From positions 372,001-436,000 of the forward strand of contig NZ_QAOX01000004.1 in assembly GCF_003050935.1 (NCBI RefSeq): a stretch of 64,000 nucleotides of DNA, read 5' to 3'. The stretch is from Luteibacter sp. OK325 (GTDB lineage: Bacteria; Pseudomonadota; Gammaproteobacteria; Xanthomonadales; Rhodanobacteraceae). A program made the position numbers and the translations under genes. Each line of letters begins with the position of its first letter. Positions within the stretch are counted from its first letter, which is position 1. The notes beneath the pieces were generated by a model that saw only the letters and a program-made list of their open reading frames with translations, was not told the origin of the DNA and did no database searches. Shown here in pieces: positions 1-8,283 of this stretch.

Positions 1-46
1 CGAAGCCGATGAATGTTCTCGGCTGCGCGACGAACGTGTCGCTCAT
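1..46 (-). CDS. cheD: Chemoreceptor glutamine deamidase CheD, N-terminal fragment
   Basis: Only the first 15 codons are inside the window (MSDTFVAQPRTFIGF). The ATG shares bases with the cheR stop codon (ATGA overlap), so the gene is translationally coupled to cheR. CheD deamidates glutamines of chemoreceptors and commonly follows cheR in xanthomonad chemotaxis operons. The identity is inferred mainly from this position because too little sequence is visible for a domain call. CheB is the main alternative, but CheB normally opens with a receiver domain, which these residues do not resemble. Confidence 0.5.
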   Translation of the reverse strand, partial: MSDTFVAQPRTFIGF

Positions 47-918
47 GTGCGTTTCCGGTAGACCGTTCGGCCGATCAGATCGAAGTCCTCGGACAGTCCG
101 TACATGGACTCCGAGTGCCCCAGGAAAAGGTAGCCGCGGCTTTCCAGCATGCCGGCATAACGGGAGAACAGCCGCTGCTTGGTCGGCTTGTCGAAATAGA
201 TGACGACGTTGCGGCAGAAGATCGCGTCGAACTTGCCGTGCATTGGCCACTCGTGCAGCAGGTTGAGCGGCTGGATGGCAACCAGCTCGCGCAGACGCGG
301 GTGCACCTGGACATAGCCGTCGAACGAGCCTTCGCCGCGCAGGAACCAGCGCTTGCGTCGTGCGTCGCTCACGCCACCCAGACGATCCACCGGGTACACG
401 CCCTTACGCGCGGCTTCGAGCGCCTGCGGAGACAGATCGGTGGCGAGGATCTTCGCGTCGATCTGGAAACCCGTGCGCTCGATAGCCTCGGCCAGCACCA
501 TCGCGATGGCGTACGGCTCTTCGCCGGTGGAACAACCTGCCGACCAGATGCGCAGCCGACCGCTGCCACGCTTCTCCGCCAGCCAACGCGGCAGGAGTTC
601 GTCGACGAGCATGTCGTAGTGGTGCATCTCGCGGAAGAACGAGGTGACATTGGTGCTGATGCAGCTGGCCAGTTCGCCGAGCTCCGCTTCCGGATCGCGG
701 CGTAGCAGGTCGCAGTAGGCCTCGAAGCCTGAGAGATTCAGTGCGCGCAGCCGGCGGAGCAGACGCCCCTGGACCAGCTGCCGCTTGTGATCGCCCAGCG
801 AGATGCCGCAGTGCTGCAGCACGAACTCACGCAGGAAACCGAATTCCTTTTCGCCGAGATTCGGTCCCGTCGCGCCCGCCAGCCCGACGGCATCGCCGTT
901 GTTGACGAGCGCATTCAT
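43..918 (-). CDS. cheR: Chemotaxis protein methyltransferase CheR
   Basis: 291 residues, the usual CheR length. It transfers methyl groups from S-adenosylmethionine to glutamates of chemoreceptors in the cytoplasm. An N-terminal helical CheR_N domain is followed by the SAM-binding core with the motif SAGCSTGEEPYAIAM and the downstream FCRNVVIYF strand typical of CheR. The ATG lies 3 bases after the stop of the upstream receptor gene, and its AAGGAG ribosome site sits inside that gene's last codons. That receptor ends in a WxxF pentapeptide of the kind CheR docks on, so the two products probably interact directly. Confidence 0.96.
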   Translation of the reverse strand: MNALVNNGDAVGLAGATGPNLGEKEFGFLREFVLQHCGISLGDHKRQLVQGRLLRRLRALNLSGFEAYCDLLRRDPEAELGELASCISTNVTSFFREMHHYDMLVDELLPRWLAEKRGSGRLRIWSAGCSTGEEPYAIAMVLAEAIERTGFQIDAKILATDLSPQALEAARKGVYPVDRLGGVSDARRKRWFLRGEGSFDGYVQVHPRLRELVAIQPLNLLHEWPMHGKFDAIFCRNVVIYFDKPTKQRLFSRYAGMLESRGYLFLGHSESMYGLSEDFDLIGRTVYRKRT

Positions 919-921
919 CGA

Positions 922-2637
922 TCAGAACTCCTTCCACACACCGGCGTCGGCCGAAGACTCGGCCGGGCGCTGCGCACGCGGTGCCGGCGTGCTGCGCACG
1001 GCGGCAAACACGGTTTCCATCTCTTCGCGGGCGGCATCCTTGCGCGTCGCCTTGGCGGCCGGTGCGTTGGACGCCTGGCCAGCGATCTGGAAGAACGACA
1101 CCTGGCGGCTGAGCTCGGTGGCCTGCTCGTGCATGGCACGGGCGGCGGCTGCCGATTCCTCGACCAGCGCGGCGTTCTGCTGGGTCATCTCGTCCATCTG
1201 CAGCACAGCGTGGTTGACCTGGTCGATACCGGCCGACTGCTCGGAGCTGGCGGCGGCGATCTCGGCGACGATGTCCGTCACCTTCTTCACGCTTTCGACA
1301 ATCTCAGCGAGGGCCTTGCCCGACTGGTCGACCAGCTCGGAGCCGGCCTTGACCTTGCTCGCGCTGTCGTTGATGAGGCCCTTGATCTCCTTCGCGGCAC
1401 CGGCCGAACGCTGGGCCAGGTTGCGCACTTCGGTAGCGACCACGGCGAAGCCGCGGCCCTGCTCACCCGCACGCGCCGCTTCCACCGCTGCATTGAGCGC
1501 GAGCAGGTTGGTCTGGAAGGCGATTTCGTCGATGAGGCTGACGATGTCGGAAATCTTCTTGCTGGAGCTGTTGATCTCGCGCATGGCGACGACCGTCTGT
1601 GCGACGACTTCGCCACCGCGCTCGGCCTGCTCGCGGGCACCGCGGGCCAGCTGGTTGGCGTGGCTCGCGTTCTCGGCGTTCTGCTTCACGGTGGAGGTCA
1701 TTTCCTCCATGGACGAAGCGGTTTCTTCCAGGCTGGAGGCCTGTTCCTGCGTGCGCTGCGAGAGATCGTCGTTGCCGCGCGAGATCTGCTGCGCGGCGGT
1801 GCTGACCGAGCCCGAACCGTGGCGCACTTCGCTGACGATCGCGCCGAGGCGCTCGTCCATGACGCGGAAGGCCTCCTGCAGCTGACCGAGTTCGTCGGTC
1901 CGCGTGACCTGGATATCGTGGCCAAGCTTGCCCTCGGCAATCTGGTGCGCCACGGACACGGTGTGCGACAGCGTGCGGATGATCGAGCGGACGACGAGGA
2001 CGCCGATAAGCAGACAGATGAACAGGCCGATGGCCAGTGAACCGATGCTGAGCGCGCGGACCATCTTGTACTGCGAGGTCTCCTTCTCGTAGATCGCCGC
2101 GGCTTCGTCACGCTTGGCTTCGATGAGCTTGCCGAGCTGGGTCTGGCGATCCATCAGCAGCGGGCGAACCTGCAGTTCGAGCACGTCGCTGGAGCCTTCG
2201 TCACCCTGGTTCAGGGCGTCGACCATGTCCGACTTGGCCTGGTCGTAATCGGCGGTCGTCGACTGCCACTTGTCGTAGAGCTTCTTGACGTCGGCGGACA
2301 TCGGGACCTTGATGAAGTCGGCCTTCAGCTTGGTCATTTCACCGTCGTACTTCTGGAACTCCGCGACCTTCTGCTTCACCTGGTCCTTGTTGCTGACCTT
2401 GGCGGCGGCTTCGCCCAGCACGACGAAGGACAGCAGCGAATCGGTGTTGAGGCGGCTCAGGGTCTCCGAGGGAGCGAGCTCTTCCTCGTAAATCTGACGC
2501 ATGCCTTCGTTCTGGAAGTGCATCGCACCCAGGCCGACGGCCGCGCCACCCAGAAGCATGAGGGTGAGCAGGCCGAGCACGCCGTAGAGGCGGCCGCGAA
2601 CGGTCAGGGCGGGTACTTTGAACTTGAACTTCTTCAT
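922..2637 (-). CDS. Methyl-accepting chemotaxis protein with C-terminal CheR-docking pentapeptide
   Basis: 571 residues from the ATG at 2637, preceded by a GGA motif; an in-frame TTG 18 bases upstream is less likely. The order is: short basic N-terminus, TM helix about residues 18-40, a roughly 150-residue helical periplasmic sensor of the four-helix-bundle type, TM helix about 195-217, HAMP, then the signalling coiled coil with the conserved hairpin tip ([20 protein letters not shown]). The protein ends in VWKEF, which fits the xWxxF tether used by CheR and CheB in high-abundance receptors. The ligand cannot be told from sequence. It is encoded between cheW and cheR, so it is probably a main receptor of this array. 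Confidence 0.95.
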   Translation of the reverse strand: MKKFKFKVPALTVRGRLYGVLGLLTLMLLGGAAVGLGAMHFQNEGMRQIYEEELAPSETLSRLNTDSLLSFVVLGEAAAKVSNKDQVKQKVAEFQKYDGEMTKLKADFIKVPMSADVKKLYDKWQSTTADYDQAKSDMVDALNQGDEGSSDVLELQVRPLLMDRQTQLGKLIEAKRDEAAAIYEKETSQYKMVRALSIGSLAIGLFICLLIGVLVVRSIIRTLSHTVSVAHQIAEGKLGHDIQVTRTDELGQLQEAFRVMDERLGAIVSEVRHGSGSVSTAAQQISRGNDDLSQRTQEQASSLEETASSMEEMTSTVKQNAENASHANQLARGAREQAERGGEVVAQTVVAMREINSSSKKISDIVSLIDEIAFQTNLLALNAAVEAARAGEQGRGFAVVATEVRNLAQRSAGAAKEIKGLINDSASKVKAGSELVDQSGKALAEIVESVKKVTDIVAEIAAASSEQSAGIDQVNHAVLQMDEMTQQNAALVEESAAAARAMHEQATELSRQVSFFQIAGQASNAPAAKATRKDAAREEMETVFAAVRSTPAPRAQRPAESSADAGVWKEF

Positions 2638-2685
2638 CACGGTTCCAATCGGCAAAGTGCGGCAAGAACTAACCAGGCATTACGC

Positions 2686-3201
2686 TCAGGCGACGGCTTT
2701 GACATCCGTGGAGGCCAGCGCGGCCTCCAGCATCTGTGCGTCCTGCGGCTGAAGCAGGCGATCCACGTCGAGCAGGAGGACCATGCGCTCGGCGACGGTC
2801 GTGAGTCCTTTCAGGTATTCGGTATCGACGGTGGTACCCATGTCGGGCACCGGGCGAACGTCGCCAGGGGCGACCTCGACCACGTCGGAGACAGCGTCGA
2901 CCACGACGCCGAACTGGCGGCCGTTGACCATCACGATGACCGTGACGGTGGTAGCCGTGTATTCCTCGCGGGCCAGGCCGAAGCGCAGGCGCAGGTCCAG
3001 CACCGGCACGATGGCGCCGCGCAGGTTGAGCACGCCGAGCACATAGCCGGGCGCCTGCGGAATGCGGGTCACCGGTGTCCAGCCGCGGATCTCGCGGACG
3101 GCGAGGATATCGACGCCGTATTCCTCGTTACCGAGGTTCACGGTGAGGTACTGCGCGGCCTCTTCAGGCTGGGCGGTGGCGGAGTTGGCTTGCTGGTTCA
3201 T
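2686..3201 (-). CDS. cheW: Chemotaxis coupling protein CheW
   Basis: 171 residues forming one CheW domain from about residue 15. The stretches YGVDILAVREIRGW, ITRIPQAP-like VTRIPQAPGYVLG and VLNLRGAIVPVLDLR are the signature of the SH3-like CheW fold. It bridges receptors and the CheA kinase at the inner membrane. It lies between cheA and the receptor gene on the same strand. The 214-base gap to cheA carries a REP-like inverted pair, so mRNA levels on the two sides may differ. Confidence 0.96.
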   Translation of the reverse strand: MNQQANSATAQPEEAAQYLTVNLGNEEYGVDILAVREIRGWTPVTRIPQAPGYVLGVLNLRGAIVPVLDLRLRFGLAREEYTATTVTVIVMVNGRQFGVVVDAVSDVVEVAPGDVRPVPDMGTTVDTEYLKGLTTVAERMVLLLDVDRLLQPQDAQMLEAALASTDVKAVA

Positions 3202-3319
3202 GTCGTTCCCACGGCGGATCGGTTCGGCGGTTCGGGACCCCTTCCCTTGGGGTATCGGCCGTCGCGGTGGGTTCTTGAGGGTGAATCTGCACCCTGCAGG
3301 GCAAATTCGGCAGGCCGTT

Positions 3320-3400
3320 GTAGGAGCCGATTCATCGGCGGTCCCGCGGCAGCGGGCCGGGTCACGGCCAGCACCCCATCGCCGATGAATCGGCTCCTAC
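3320..3400. repeat. REP-like inverted pair between cheA and cheW
   Basis: A unit GTAGGAGCCGATTCATCGG is followed about 45 bases later by its reverse complement ending in CGGCTCCTAC. Each arm has its own small hairpin (GCCGAT-TC-ATCGGC), and the two arms can also pair with each other. The spacer GTCCCGCGGCAGCGGGCC forms a third hairpin. The same family recurs in at least eight other gaps of this window. It sits inside the chemotaxis operon. Confidence 0.85.
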
Positions 3401-3415
3401 AAGAGCCAGGCCCTA

Positions 3416-5395
3416 TCAGGCGGCTTTGCGGCGCGCCTGCATGCGGACCAGACCAGTGACATCGGCGATCAGCGCCACCGAGCCATCGGCGAGGATCGTC
3501 GCACCGGAAATACCGGTAACGCGCCGGTAATTCGCCTCGAGCGACTTCACGACCGCCTGCTGCTGGCCGATCAGTTCGTCGACGAACAGCCCGATGCGGG
3601 TCCCCTCGCCTTCCACCACGATGACGATCCCCTCATCCACCGCGCGACGCTGCCCGGCACAGCCGAACACATCGAACAGGCGCACGATCGGCATCCAGTT
3701 ATCCCGGAAGCGGAACAGCTCGCCGCCGCCGGCCACGCTGCGGACGGTGTCCGGCTTGACCTGGACCGACTCGATGATGGACACGAGCGGCACGATGTAG
3801 ATTTCCTCACCCACCGCGGCGGTGAGGCCGTCGATGATGGCCAGCGTCAGCGGCAAGGTGATGGTGAAGGTGGTGCCACTGCCCTGCACGCTGCGAATGG
3901 CGACCGTGCCGCCAAGATCCATGACGTTGCGACGGACCACGTCCATGCCCACGCCACGGCCGGAAAGGTCAGTGGTCGCGGCGGCGGTGGAGAAGCCCGC
4001 TTCGAAGATCAGATCGGATACGGCCTCGTCGGACATGCCCTCGCCCGTGGCGATGATGCCGCGCTGGATGGCCTTGGCGACGATGGCTTCGCGATTGAGG
4101 CCGGCGCCGTTGTCGGCCACTTCGACGACGATGCTACCGCCGCGATGGAAAGCTTCGAGACGCAGGGTGCCGGTGTCGCCCTTGCCTGCGGCAAGGCGCT
4201 TGTCCGGCATTTCCAGGCCATGATCGATCGCGTTGCGGACCAGGTGGACCAGCGGATCGCCGATCTTCTCGAGCACGGTCTTGTCGAGCTCGGTGGTTTC
4301 GCCGCGCATGTCGAGCACGACCTTCTTGTCGAGCTTCTGCGCCAGGTCGCGGACCAGGCGCGGGAAGCGGTTGAACACCGTGCTGATCGGCAGCATGCGG
4401 ATGCTCATGACGCTTTCCTGCAGCTCGCGCGTGTGGCGCCCCAGCTGGGCCAGGCCATGGCGCAACATTTCCAGCTGCGAGGCATCCACGCCGTCGTTGA
4501 ACTGGCTGAGCATCGACTGGGTGATGACCAGCTCGCCGACGAGGTTGATCAGGGTGTCGATCTTTTCGATACCGACGCGGACCGAACTGGACTCGCTGTT
4601 CGCGGCAGGATCACGCACGGTGCGCGGGGCGGCGGCGGCCACCGGCGCGGCGGCAACTGCTGCTGCAACCGGTGCGGGCGCGGCGATGCGAGGTGTCACG
4701 GTGAGGTCGCAGTCGCCATCGACCCAGTCGAACACGCCTTCGACAGCGGCGCGCTTCGCACCGGCGTCGAGGCTGAGCGTCCAGCCGAGGTAGGACGACT
4801 CGGCGTCCATGTCGGCCAGCGCGGGAAGCTTGCTGGCGTCGCAGGTGACCGCGAGCGGGCCCAGGGCCTCGAGCTCGCGGAACATGCGCGCCGGATCGTT
4901 ACCGGACTTCAGCAGGTAGTCGAAGGGACGGAAGGCGATGTCCCAGCCTTCGATCGCCTCGGCCGGCGCGGCAGCCTTGGCAGCCGCCACGGGTGCCACC
5001 GCGACGCCGGAGACCATCGCCGACAGCTCGGCCAGCAGGGCCTGGCTTTCCGCGGTAGCGGCCGGCTGGCCGGTCATCGATAGGGAAAGCATGTCGCGCA
5101 CGGTGTCACCCGAGCGCAGCAGCAGTTCCACCACGGCCTTTTCCATCGGACGGCGGCCGCTGCGGACCTCGTCCATCAGGTTCTCGGCCACATGGGTGAA
5201 TGCGGCGACGTCGGTGAAACCGAACGTGGCCGCACCGCCCTTGATCGAATGGGCGGCGCGGAACACCACATTGATCAGCTCCGGATCCTCGGCGCCCTCG
5301 TCCAGGGCGAGCAGGGCCTGCTCCATGGCGTCGAGGCCATCGAGGCTCTCCTCGTAAAACGCCTTGTGGAATTGCGCCAGATCGACTTTGGACAT
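3416..5395 (-). CDS. cheA: Chemotaxis histidine kinase CheA
   Basis: 659 residues from the ATG at 5395 (MSKVDLAQF); the frame runs open further upstream, but that part is low-quality sequence overlapping cheY. The domains in order are an Hpt domain with the phosphorylated His in AAHSIKGGAATFGF (about H49), a P2-like regulator-binding region about 165-250, an Ala/Pro-rich linker, the P3 dimerisation helices, the HATPase with LVRNAIDHG and GRGVGMDVVRRN, and a C-terminal CheW-like P5 domain. It autophosphorylates in response to receptors and passes phosphate to CheY. It is encoded directly after cheY. Confidence 0.97.
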   Translation of the reverse strand: MSKVDLAQFHKAFYEESLDGLDAMEQALLALDEGAEDPELINVVFRAAHSIKGGAATFGFTDVAAFTHVAENLMDEVRSGRRPMEKAVVELLLRSGDTVRDMLSLSMTGQPAATAESQALLAELSAMVSGVAVAPVAAAKAAAPAEAIEGWDIAFRPFDYLLKSGNDPARMFRELEALGPLAVTCDASKLPALADMDAESSYLGWTLSLDAGAKRAAVEGVFDWVDGDCDLTVTPRIAAPAPVAAAVAAAPVAAAAPRTVRDPAANSESSSVRVGIEKIDTLINLVGELVITQSMLSQFNDGVDASQLEMLRHGLAQLGRHTRELQESVMSIRMLPISTVFNRFPRLVRDLAQKLDKKVVLDMRGETTELDKTVLEKIGDPLVHLVRNAIDHGLEMPDKRLAAGKGDTGTLRLEAFHRGGSIVVEVADNGAGLNREAIVAKAIQRGIIATGEGMSDEAVSDLIFEAGFSTAAATTDLSGRGVGMDVVRRNVMDLGGTVAIRSVQGSGTTFTITLPLTLAIIDGLTAAVGEEIYIVPLVSIIESVQVKPDTVRSVAGGGELFRFRDNWMPIVRLFDVFGCAGQRRAVDEGIVIVVEGEGTRIGLFVDELIGQQQAVVKSLEANYRRVTGISGATILADGSVALIADVTGLVRMQARRKAA

Positions 5396-5447
5396 GGGAG
5401 ACCCTGGAATTACCGGAACACTAAGGTGGAAACAGACGCGGCTGGGA

Positions 5448-5810
5448 TCAGCCGAGGACGCGGTTGACCGTAGCCAGCAGCTGGTCCGGATCGAACGGCT
5501 TGACCAGCCAGCCGGTCGCGCCGGCCGCCTTGCCTTCCATCTTCTTTTCCGGGTTCGACTCGGTGGTGAGCATGAGGATGGGGATACCGCGGTAGTCCGC
5601 ACGAGTGCGGATCTCGCGAACCATCGTGATGCCATCCATCACCGGCATGTTCACGTCGGCCAGGATCAGGTCGAACTTGTGCACGGCTGCCGAATCGAGT
5701 GCCGCCTGGCCGTTGTCGGCCTCTTCGACATCGTGGCCCGCGCCGCGAAGGGTGAAGGCCACCATGCTGCGCATGGAAGCCGAATCGTCTACCGCAAGAA
5801 TCTTAGCCAT
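5448..5810 (-). CDS. cheY: CheY-like single-domain response regulator
   Basis: 120 residues, a receiver domain and nothing else. The acidic pocket (D8, D9), the phospho-acceptor D52 in LILADVNMPVMDG, the switch Thr at LTTES and K104 in VKPF are all present. It should be phosphorylated by the adjacent CheA and act on the flagellar switch or another target. The TTESNPEKK stretch and the position between a STAS gene and cheA match the CheY of gammaproteobacterial che operons with this layout. The gene starts 10 bases after the STAS gene ends. Confidence 0.93.
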   Translation of the reverse strand: MAKILAVDDSASMRSMVAFTLRGAGHDVEEADNGQAALDSAAVHKFDLILADVNMPVMDGITMVREIRTRADYRGIPILMLTTESNPEKKMEGKAAGATGWLVKPFDPDQLLATVNRVLG

Positions 5811-5820
5811 CGAAGCACCT

Positions 5821-6138
5821 TCAGTTCACGCCGGCGCGAGCCGGCAGTTCAATCAATGAGTTAAGGCCGAGCACGGCCACGCCGCGCTGCAGGCTGTCGC
5901 TGACGCCAGTCCAGGTCACGGGAAGCCCGGCCGCACGCGCGTCGCGCGAGAACGCCGCGAGCAGCTGCAGGGCCGCCGTATCCACCTGGGCCACCGCGGC
6001 ACCGTCGAGTTCGACGGCATCGCCGGCGGCCAGCGCCTTGAGCAGGGTATCGCGCAAGGCCGGAGCCGCGGCAATACGCAGGTCCGCGTCGAGCGCCAGG
6101 GGCGCCCGCGTTGCGTCTTTGGAGGATTTCTTCGCCAT
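5821..6138 (-). CDS. STAS-domain protein (anti-sigma-factor-antagonist-like), first gene of the che operon
   Basis: 105 residues. A Lys-rich start leads into one STAS fold, with the segment VAQVDTAALQLLAAF matching the conserved D-S/T-A/G-L loop; T54 is in the place of the phosphorylatable Ser/Thr. Proteins of this kind head che-like operons in many proteobacteria, but their role there is poorly defined. No partner Ser/Thr kinase is encoded in the window. It is the first gene of the run, so the operon promoter should lie between here and about 6430. Confidence 0.82.
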   Translation of the reverse strand: MAKKSSKDATRAPLALDADLRIAAAPALRDTLLKALAAGDAVELDGAAVAQVDTAALQLLAAFSRDARAAGLPVTWTGVSDSLQRGVAVLGLNSLIELPARAGVN

Positions 6139-6433
6139 CGTCCGATACCGGTTCGGCCCTGGGCGCGTGTCGCCCGGGGGTTCGTTCGATGGTCTTATCG
6201 GCCTTGGGGGGAAAAGCTTTAGGGGGTGGTGCTGCAGGCGTCGAGGCGGTGCGAAGCTAGGAAGTCGAGGCCCCCGGCCTCAGACGCGGACCGCCGCCGT
6301 CGCCGTCGCCGACCGCATAGATATCAGAGTACCGGAATGAAAGGACGAAACTTTCGGAGCGCGCGGACGTGCCGGCATCCTCGGCCGTGGCCCGGGCAAC
6401 GCCTCGTGCCCTAAGTTCACGTGGAAAATATCG
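6139..6433. other. Non-coding gap upstream of the chemotaxis operon
   Basis: About 295 bases between the STAS gene and the small gene at 6434. I see no convincing reading frame. It should contain the che operon promoter, but no clear -35/-10 pair stands out. A GC-rich stretch around 6280-6310 is made of repeated CCGCCG/TCGCCG triplets. Confidence 0.5.
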
Positions 6434-6664
6434 CTAGGGCTGAGGCAGTGCAAAAATCCACACGTTGTTCGACGCCTCGATGGCCGCGAACTTCTTACGT
6501 GTACCGCCGAACGAGGCTTCCCACACGGCAAGCGCCATCGCGGCCCCACGATGATCAACGAGCTCGACCTTCTCGTCGACTACTCTCTCCCAGTCTTTGC
6601 TCCACACATTCTCCCCTTCGAAATACTGAACAAGTTGGCTGTCGTCCGACATCTTCCAGTTCAC
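6434..6664 (-). CDS. Small hypothetical protein, possibly an orphan immunity protein
   Basis: 76 residues when started at the GTG at 6664, chosen because a perfect GGAGGT ribosome site lies 5 bases before it; the ATG at 6652 has none at a workable distance. The product is soluble and acidic, with several Trp (VWSKDWERVVDEKVELVD) and an ending VWIFALPQP. I do not recognise the family. It is the last and apparently intact member of the run of small minus-strand genes behind the exoprotein, the usual place for orphan immunity genes. That role is inferred from context only. Confidence 0.5.
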   Translation of the reverse strand: MNWKMSDDSQLVQYFEGENVWSKDWERVVDEKVELVDHRGAAMALAVWEASFGGTRKKFAAIEASNNVWIFALPQP

Positions 6665-6785
6665 AAGGCACCTCCGATGAGCGCATCTCTTCAACAGACT
6701 TAGAGCTTGCCCAAGAGCGAAGCGACAGATCGAGGACGACGTAGCTTATCCTCTGCCCGCAACGGAACATGACGAGGTAATTAGG

Positions 6786-7212
6786 TTAGAAAGGATCCAG
6801 GATGGCTAACGACAACTCACTGATACAAGCAAGTTTCTCAGCTATCTCCCCCGCCACGAGCCCGGAGCAATCGGCGTCAAATTCGACTGTGAGGGCTGGC
6901 TCAGCCTCCAGGCTTTGATCGACGGCGCTGCAGCCATAGGACGGAATCTTGACCTCGGTCCTATTGGGGAAGTGGTCCGCGAGAGCGATAATAAGCGCTT
7001 CTCGCTGTCCGAAGACAGAACACGCATCCGGGCCGTCCAAGACCACTCGACCGCTACGGTAGCTCTGACGCACATCGAGGCAGCACCGCCGGCCGTGCTT
7101 TACCACGGCACCGCCGCACGCTTTCTGGAATCCATGCATCAGCAGGCCTTACTCCAGGATCGAGGCGTTCAGCAATCCACCTGACCTCTTCGTACTGATT
7201 ATAACCGCTCAT
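6786..7212 (-). pseudogene. Small orphan gene with an apparent frameshift
   Basis: The best start is the ATG at 7212 with AGGA 8 bases upstream; it opens MSGYNQYEEVRWIAERLD and continues in good coding sequence to about DAWIPESVRR. The frame then degrades and stops (TAG after CASELP). A second frame, open from 7139, carries the natural continuation (HGRRCCLDVRQSYRSG ... ELSLAILDPF) to 6786. The total length is 427 bases, one more than a multiple of three, so one extra base near 7100-7125 would explain both halves. The rebuilt product would be about 141 residues. Family unknown; it is placed like an immunity gene because its start is 3 bases after a toxin-like tail. Confidence 0.5.
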
Positions 7213-7215
7213 ATA

Positions 7216-7281
7216 TCAGTCCTCGCGCATCGTCGCGCGCATGAGCTGGTGAAACGGATCCCAATCAAGCTTTCGGCAAAT
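7216..7281 (-). pseudogene. Short gene tail, toxin-like remnant before the orphan gene
   Basis: A reading frame of only about 20 codons between stops, ending LDWDPFHQLMRATMRED and TGA at 7218-7216. The stop is 3 bases upstream of the next ATG, the tight spacing typical of a toxin tail followed by its immunity gene. Codon choice in this tail is like real coding sequence. It is too short to assign to a family. Confidence 0.3.
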
Positions 7282-7440
7282 TTAAGAGCGGACATGGGTG
7301 ACCAATTCTGTCGACGTTCCGGTGACGGGCTTATGCCCCCTCGCTAATCTCGACAGTCGCATCGCGAGCCGCACAACGAACAACGGCACTGCGCGCACAA
7401 ACTACGACGATTCGACGTACACCCTAAAGATGTTGAAGCC

Positions 7441-7662
7441 TCATAGAGAAACTCTGCCGACCTCCGCGTCTACGACGATGTTTCGGCAGCCACATGCGAT
7501 TGCATGCTTCGGCATGGAGGAGAGCGTGTCTCCACACACTCCGCACCCATAAAAGAGGGTCGAGCCAGCAGGATAGCCTCTCGACAAATCAGGCGTCAGA
7601 TAGGTTTTACTGACAAGTGCCCCACGGATGAAGAAGCGGGAGCGCGGTATCGAGCCCGCACT
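7441..7662 (-). pseudogene. Small cysteine-rich (zinc-ribbon-like) protein, 5' end unclear
   Basis: A 73-codon open stretch ends in TGA at 7443-7441. Its centre and end read as a compact metal-binding protein: YLTPDLSRGYPAGSTLFYG, then C-G-V-C, DTLSSMPKHAIA, C-G-C and NIVVDAEVGRVSL. No ATG opens the frame; a TTG at 7587 would give 49 residues, so the gene is either truncated or starts unusually. The Cys pattern CxxC ... CxC resembles small zinc-ribbon proteins found beside polymorphic toxins, but I cannot name the family. The context (orphan gene run) fits an immunity remnant. Confidence 0.4.
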
Positions 7663-7768
7663 CTAGACAATGTCAGACTCCGAGAGAGAGATTCATGGTG
7701 AGACAGGCCCAGCCACCAAGGTCGAGCTCCACGCGAAATGTTCGCTCGCAAGAAACCTTGAAATCGAA

Positions 7769-8062
7769 CTACGCCGGTACAAATTTGAACCGTCCATCGC
7801 TGAAATCCTCTCTTACGCCAAAAGATGCAAGCCCATTGAGACTGCCGTCTCTATCGCGAAAAACCTTCATAAATTTGGCGGTTCGCTCCGACGAATAAGG
7901 CATGACGCCGTCGATGACGTCCCGCATGTTTGCGCCAATCTTCGCAGCCGCATAGCTGACAAGGATTAAGTGACGAAAATTCTCGCGGTAGTCATCGCTA
8001 AAATCCTCAATGAGGTGAAGCAAGACCGAAGCCCGTATCCATTTAGGATCGTTCGTGTTCAT
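7769..8062 (-). CDS. Small helical hypothetical protein (or 3' half of a frameshifted gene)
   Basis: 97 residues from the ATG at 8062, which overlaps the upstream stop as ATGA; an ATG at 8077 is also possible. The sequence is strongly helical (IRASVLLHLIEDFSDDY, HLILVSYAAAKIGANMRDV) and ends DGRFKFVPA. With the preceding 74-residue product it would read as one continuous protein of about 175 residues if one base were changed near 8070-8080. Either this is a coupled gene pair or a single gene broken by a frameshift. Family unknown; the position suggests an orphan immunity protein. Confidence 0.5.
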   Translation of the reverse strand: MNTNDPKWIRASVLLHLIEDFSDDYRENFRHLILVSYAAAKIGANMRDVIDGVMPYSSERTAKFMKVFRDRDGSLNGLASFGVREDFSDGRFKFVPA

Positions 8063-8283
8063 CGCCTCTTCGGCCATGAACGAGCCAAGTGAGCGAGCAA
8101 CTTCTTTCCAATCTTTGATGATGTTTCGCCAGAAATAGCTCGACGATCGTACTCAGGCGCTCCAAGGTAGAGCTCCACTAGGCGAAGACCGGTGTCGATC
8201 AGTTTCGAGCTCTTAGGACGAAAGCGAGTGCTCGCGGCTCCCAGCGATTGGAGCAAATGCTCGAGGGACTCTTCGGGGCTCAT
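8059..8283 (-). CDS. Small hypothetical protein (or 5' half of a frameshifted gene)
   Basis: 74 residues, MSPEESLEHLLQSLG ... ending LARSWPKRR. The ATG at 8283 overlaps the stop of the preceding frame (ATGA), which suggests coupling. The last five residues are where the frame departs: the alternative frame reads on as MAEEAMNTNDPKWIRA in the next gene with no loss of coding character. The helices here (SSKLIDTGLRLVELYLGA) look like the start of an all-helical immunity-type fold. No family recognised. Confidence 0.45.
   Translation of the reverse strand: MSPEESLEHLLQSLGAASTRFRPKSSKLIDTGLRLVELYLGAPEYDRRAISGETSSKIGKKLLAHLARSWPKRR

Noticed and set aside
787-2040. A 417-residue plus-strand frame opposite the MCP gene
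   Set aside because: It is the antisense of a GC-rich gene with an His/Arg/Leu/Gly-rich product and no recognisable domain; the minus-strand MCP explains the sequence.
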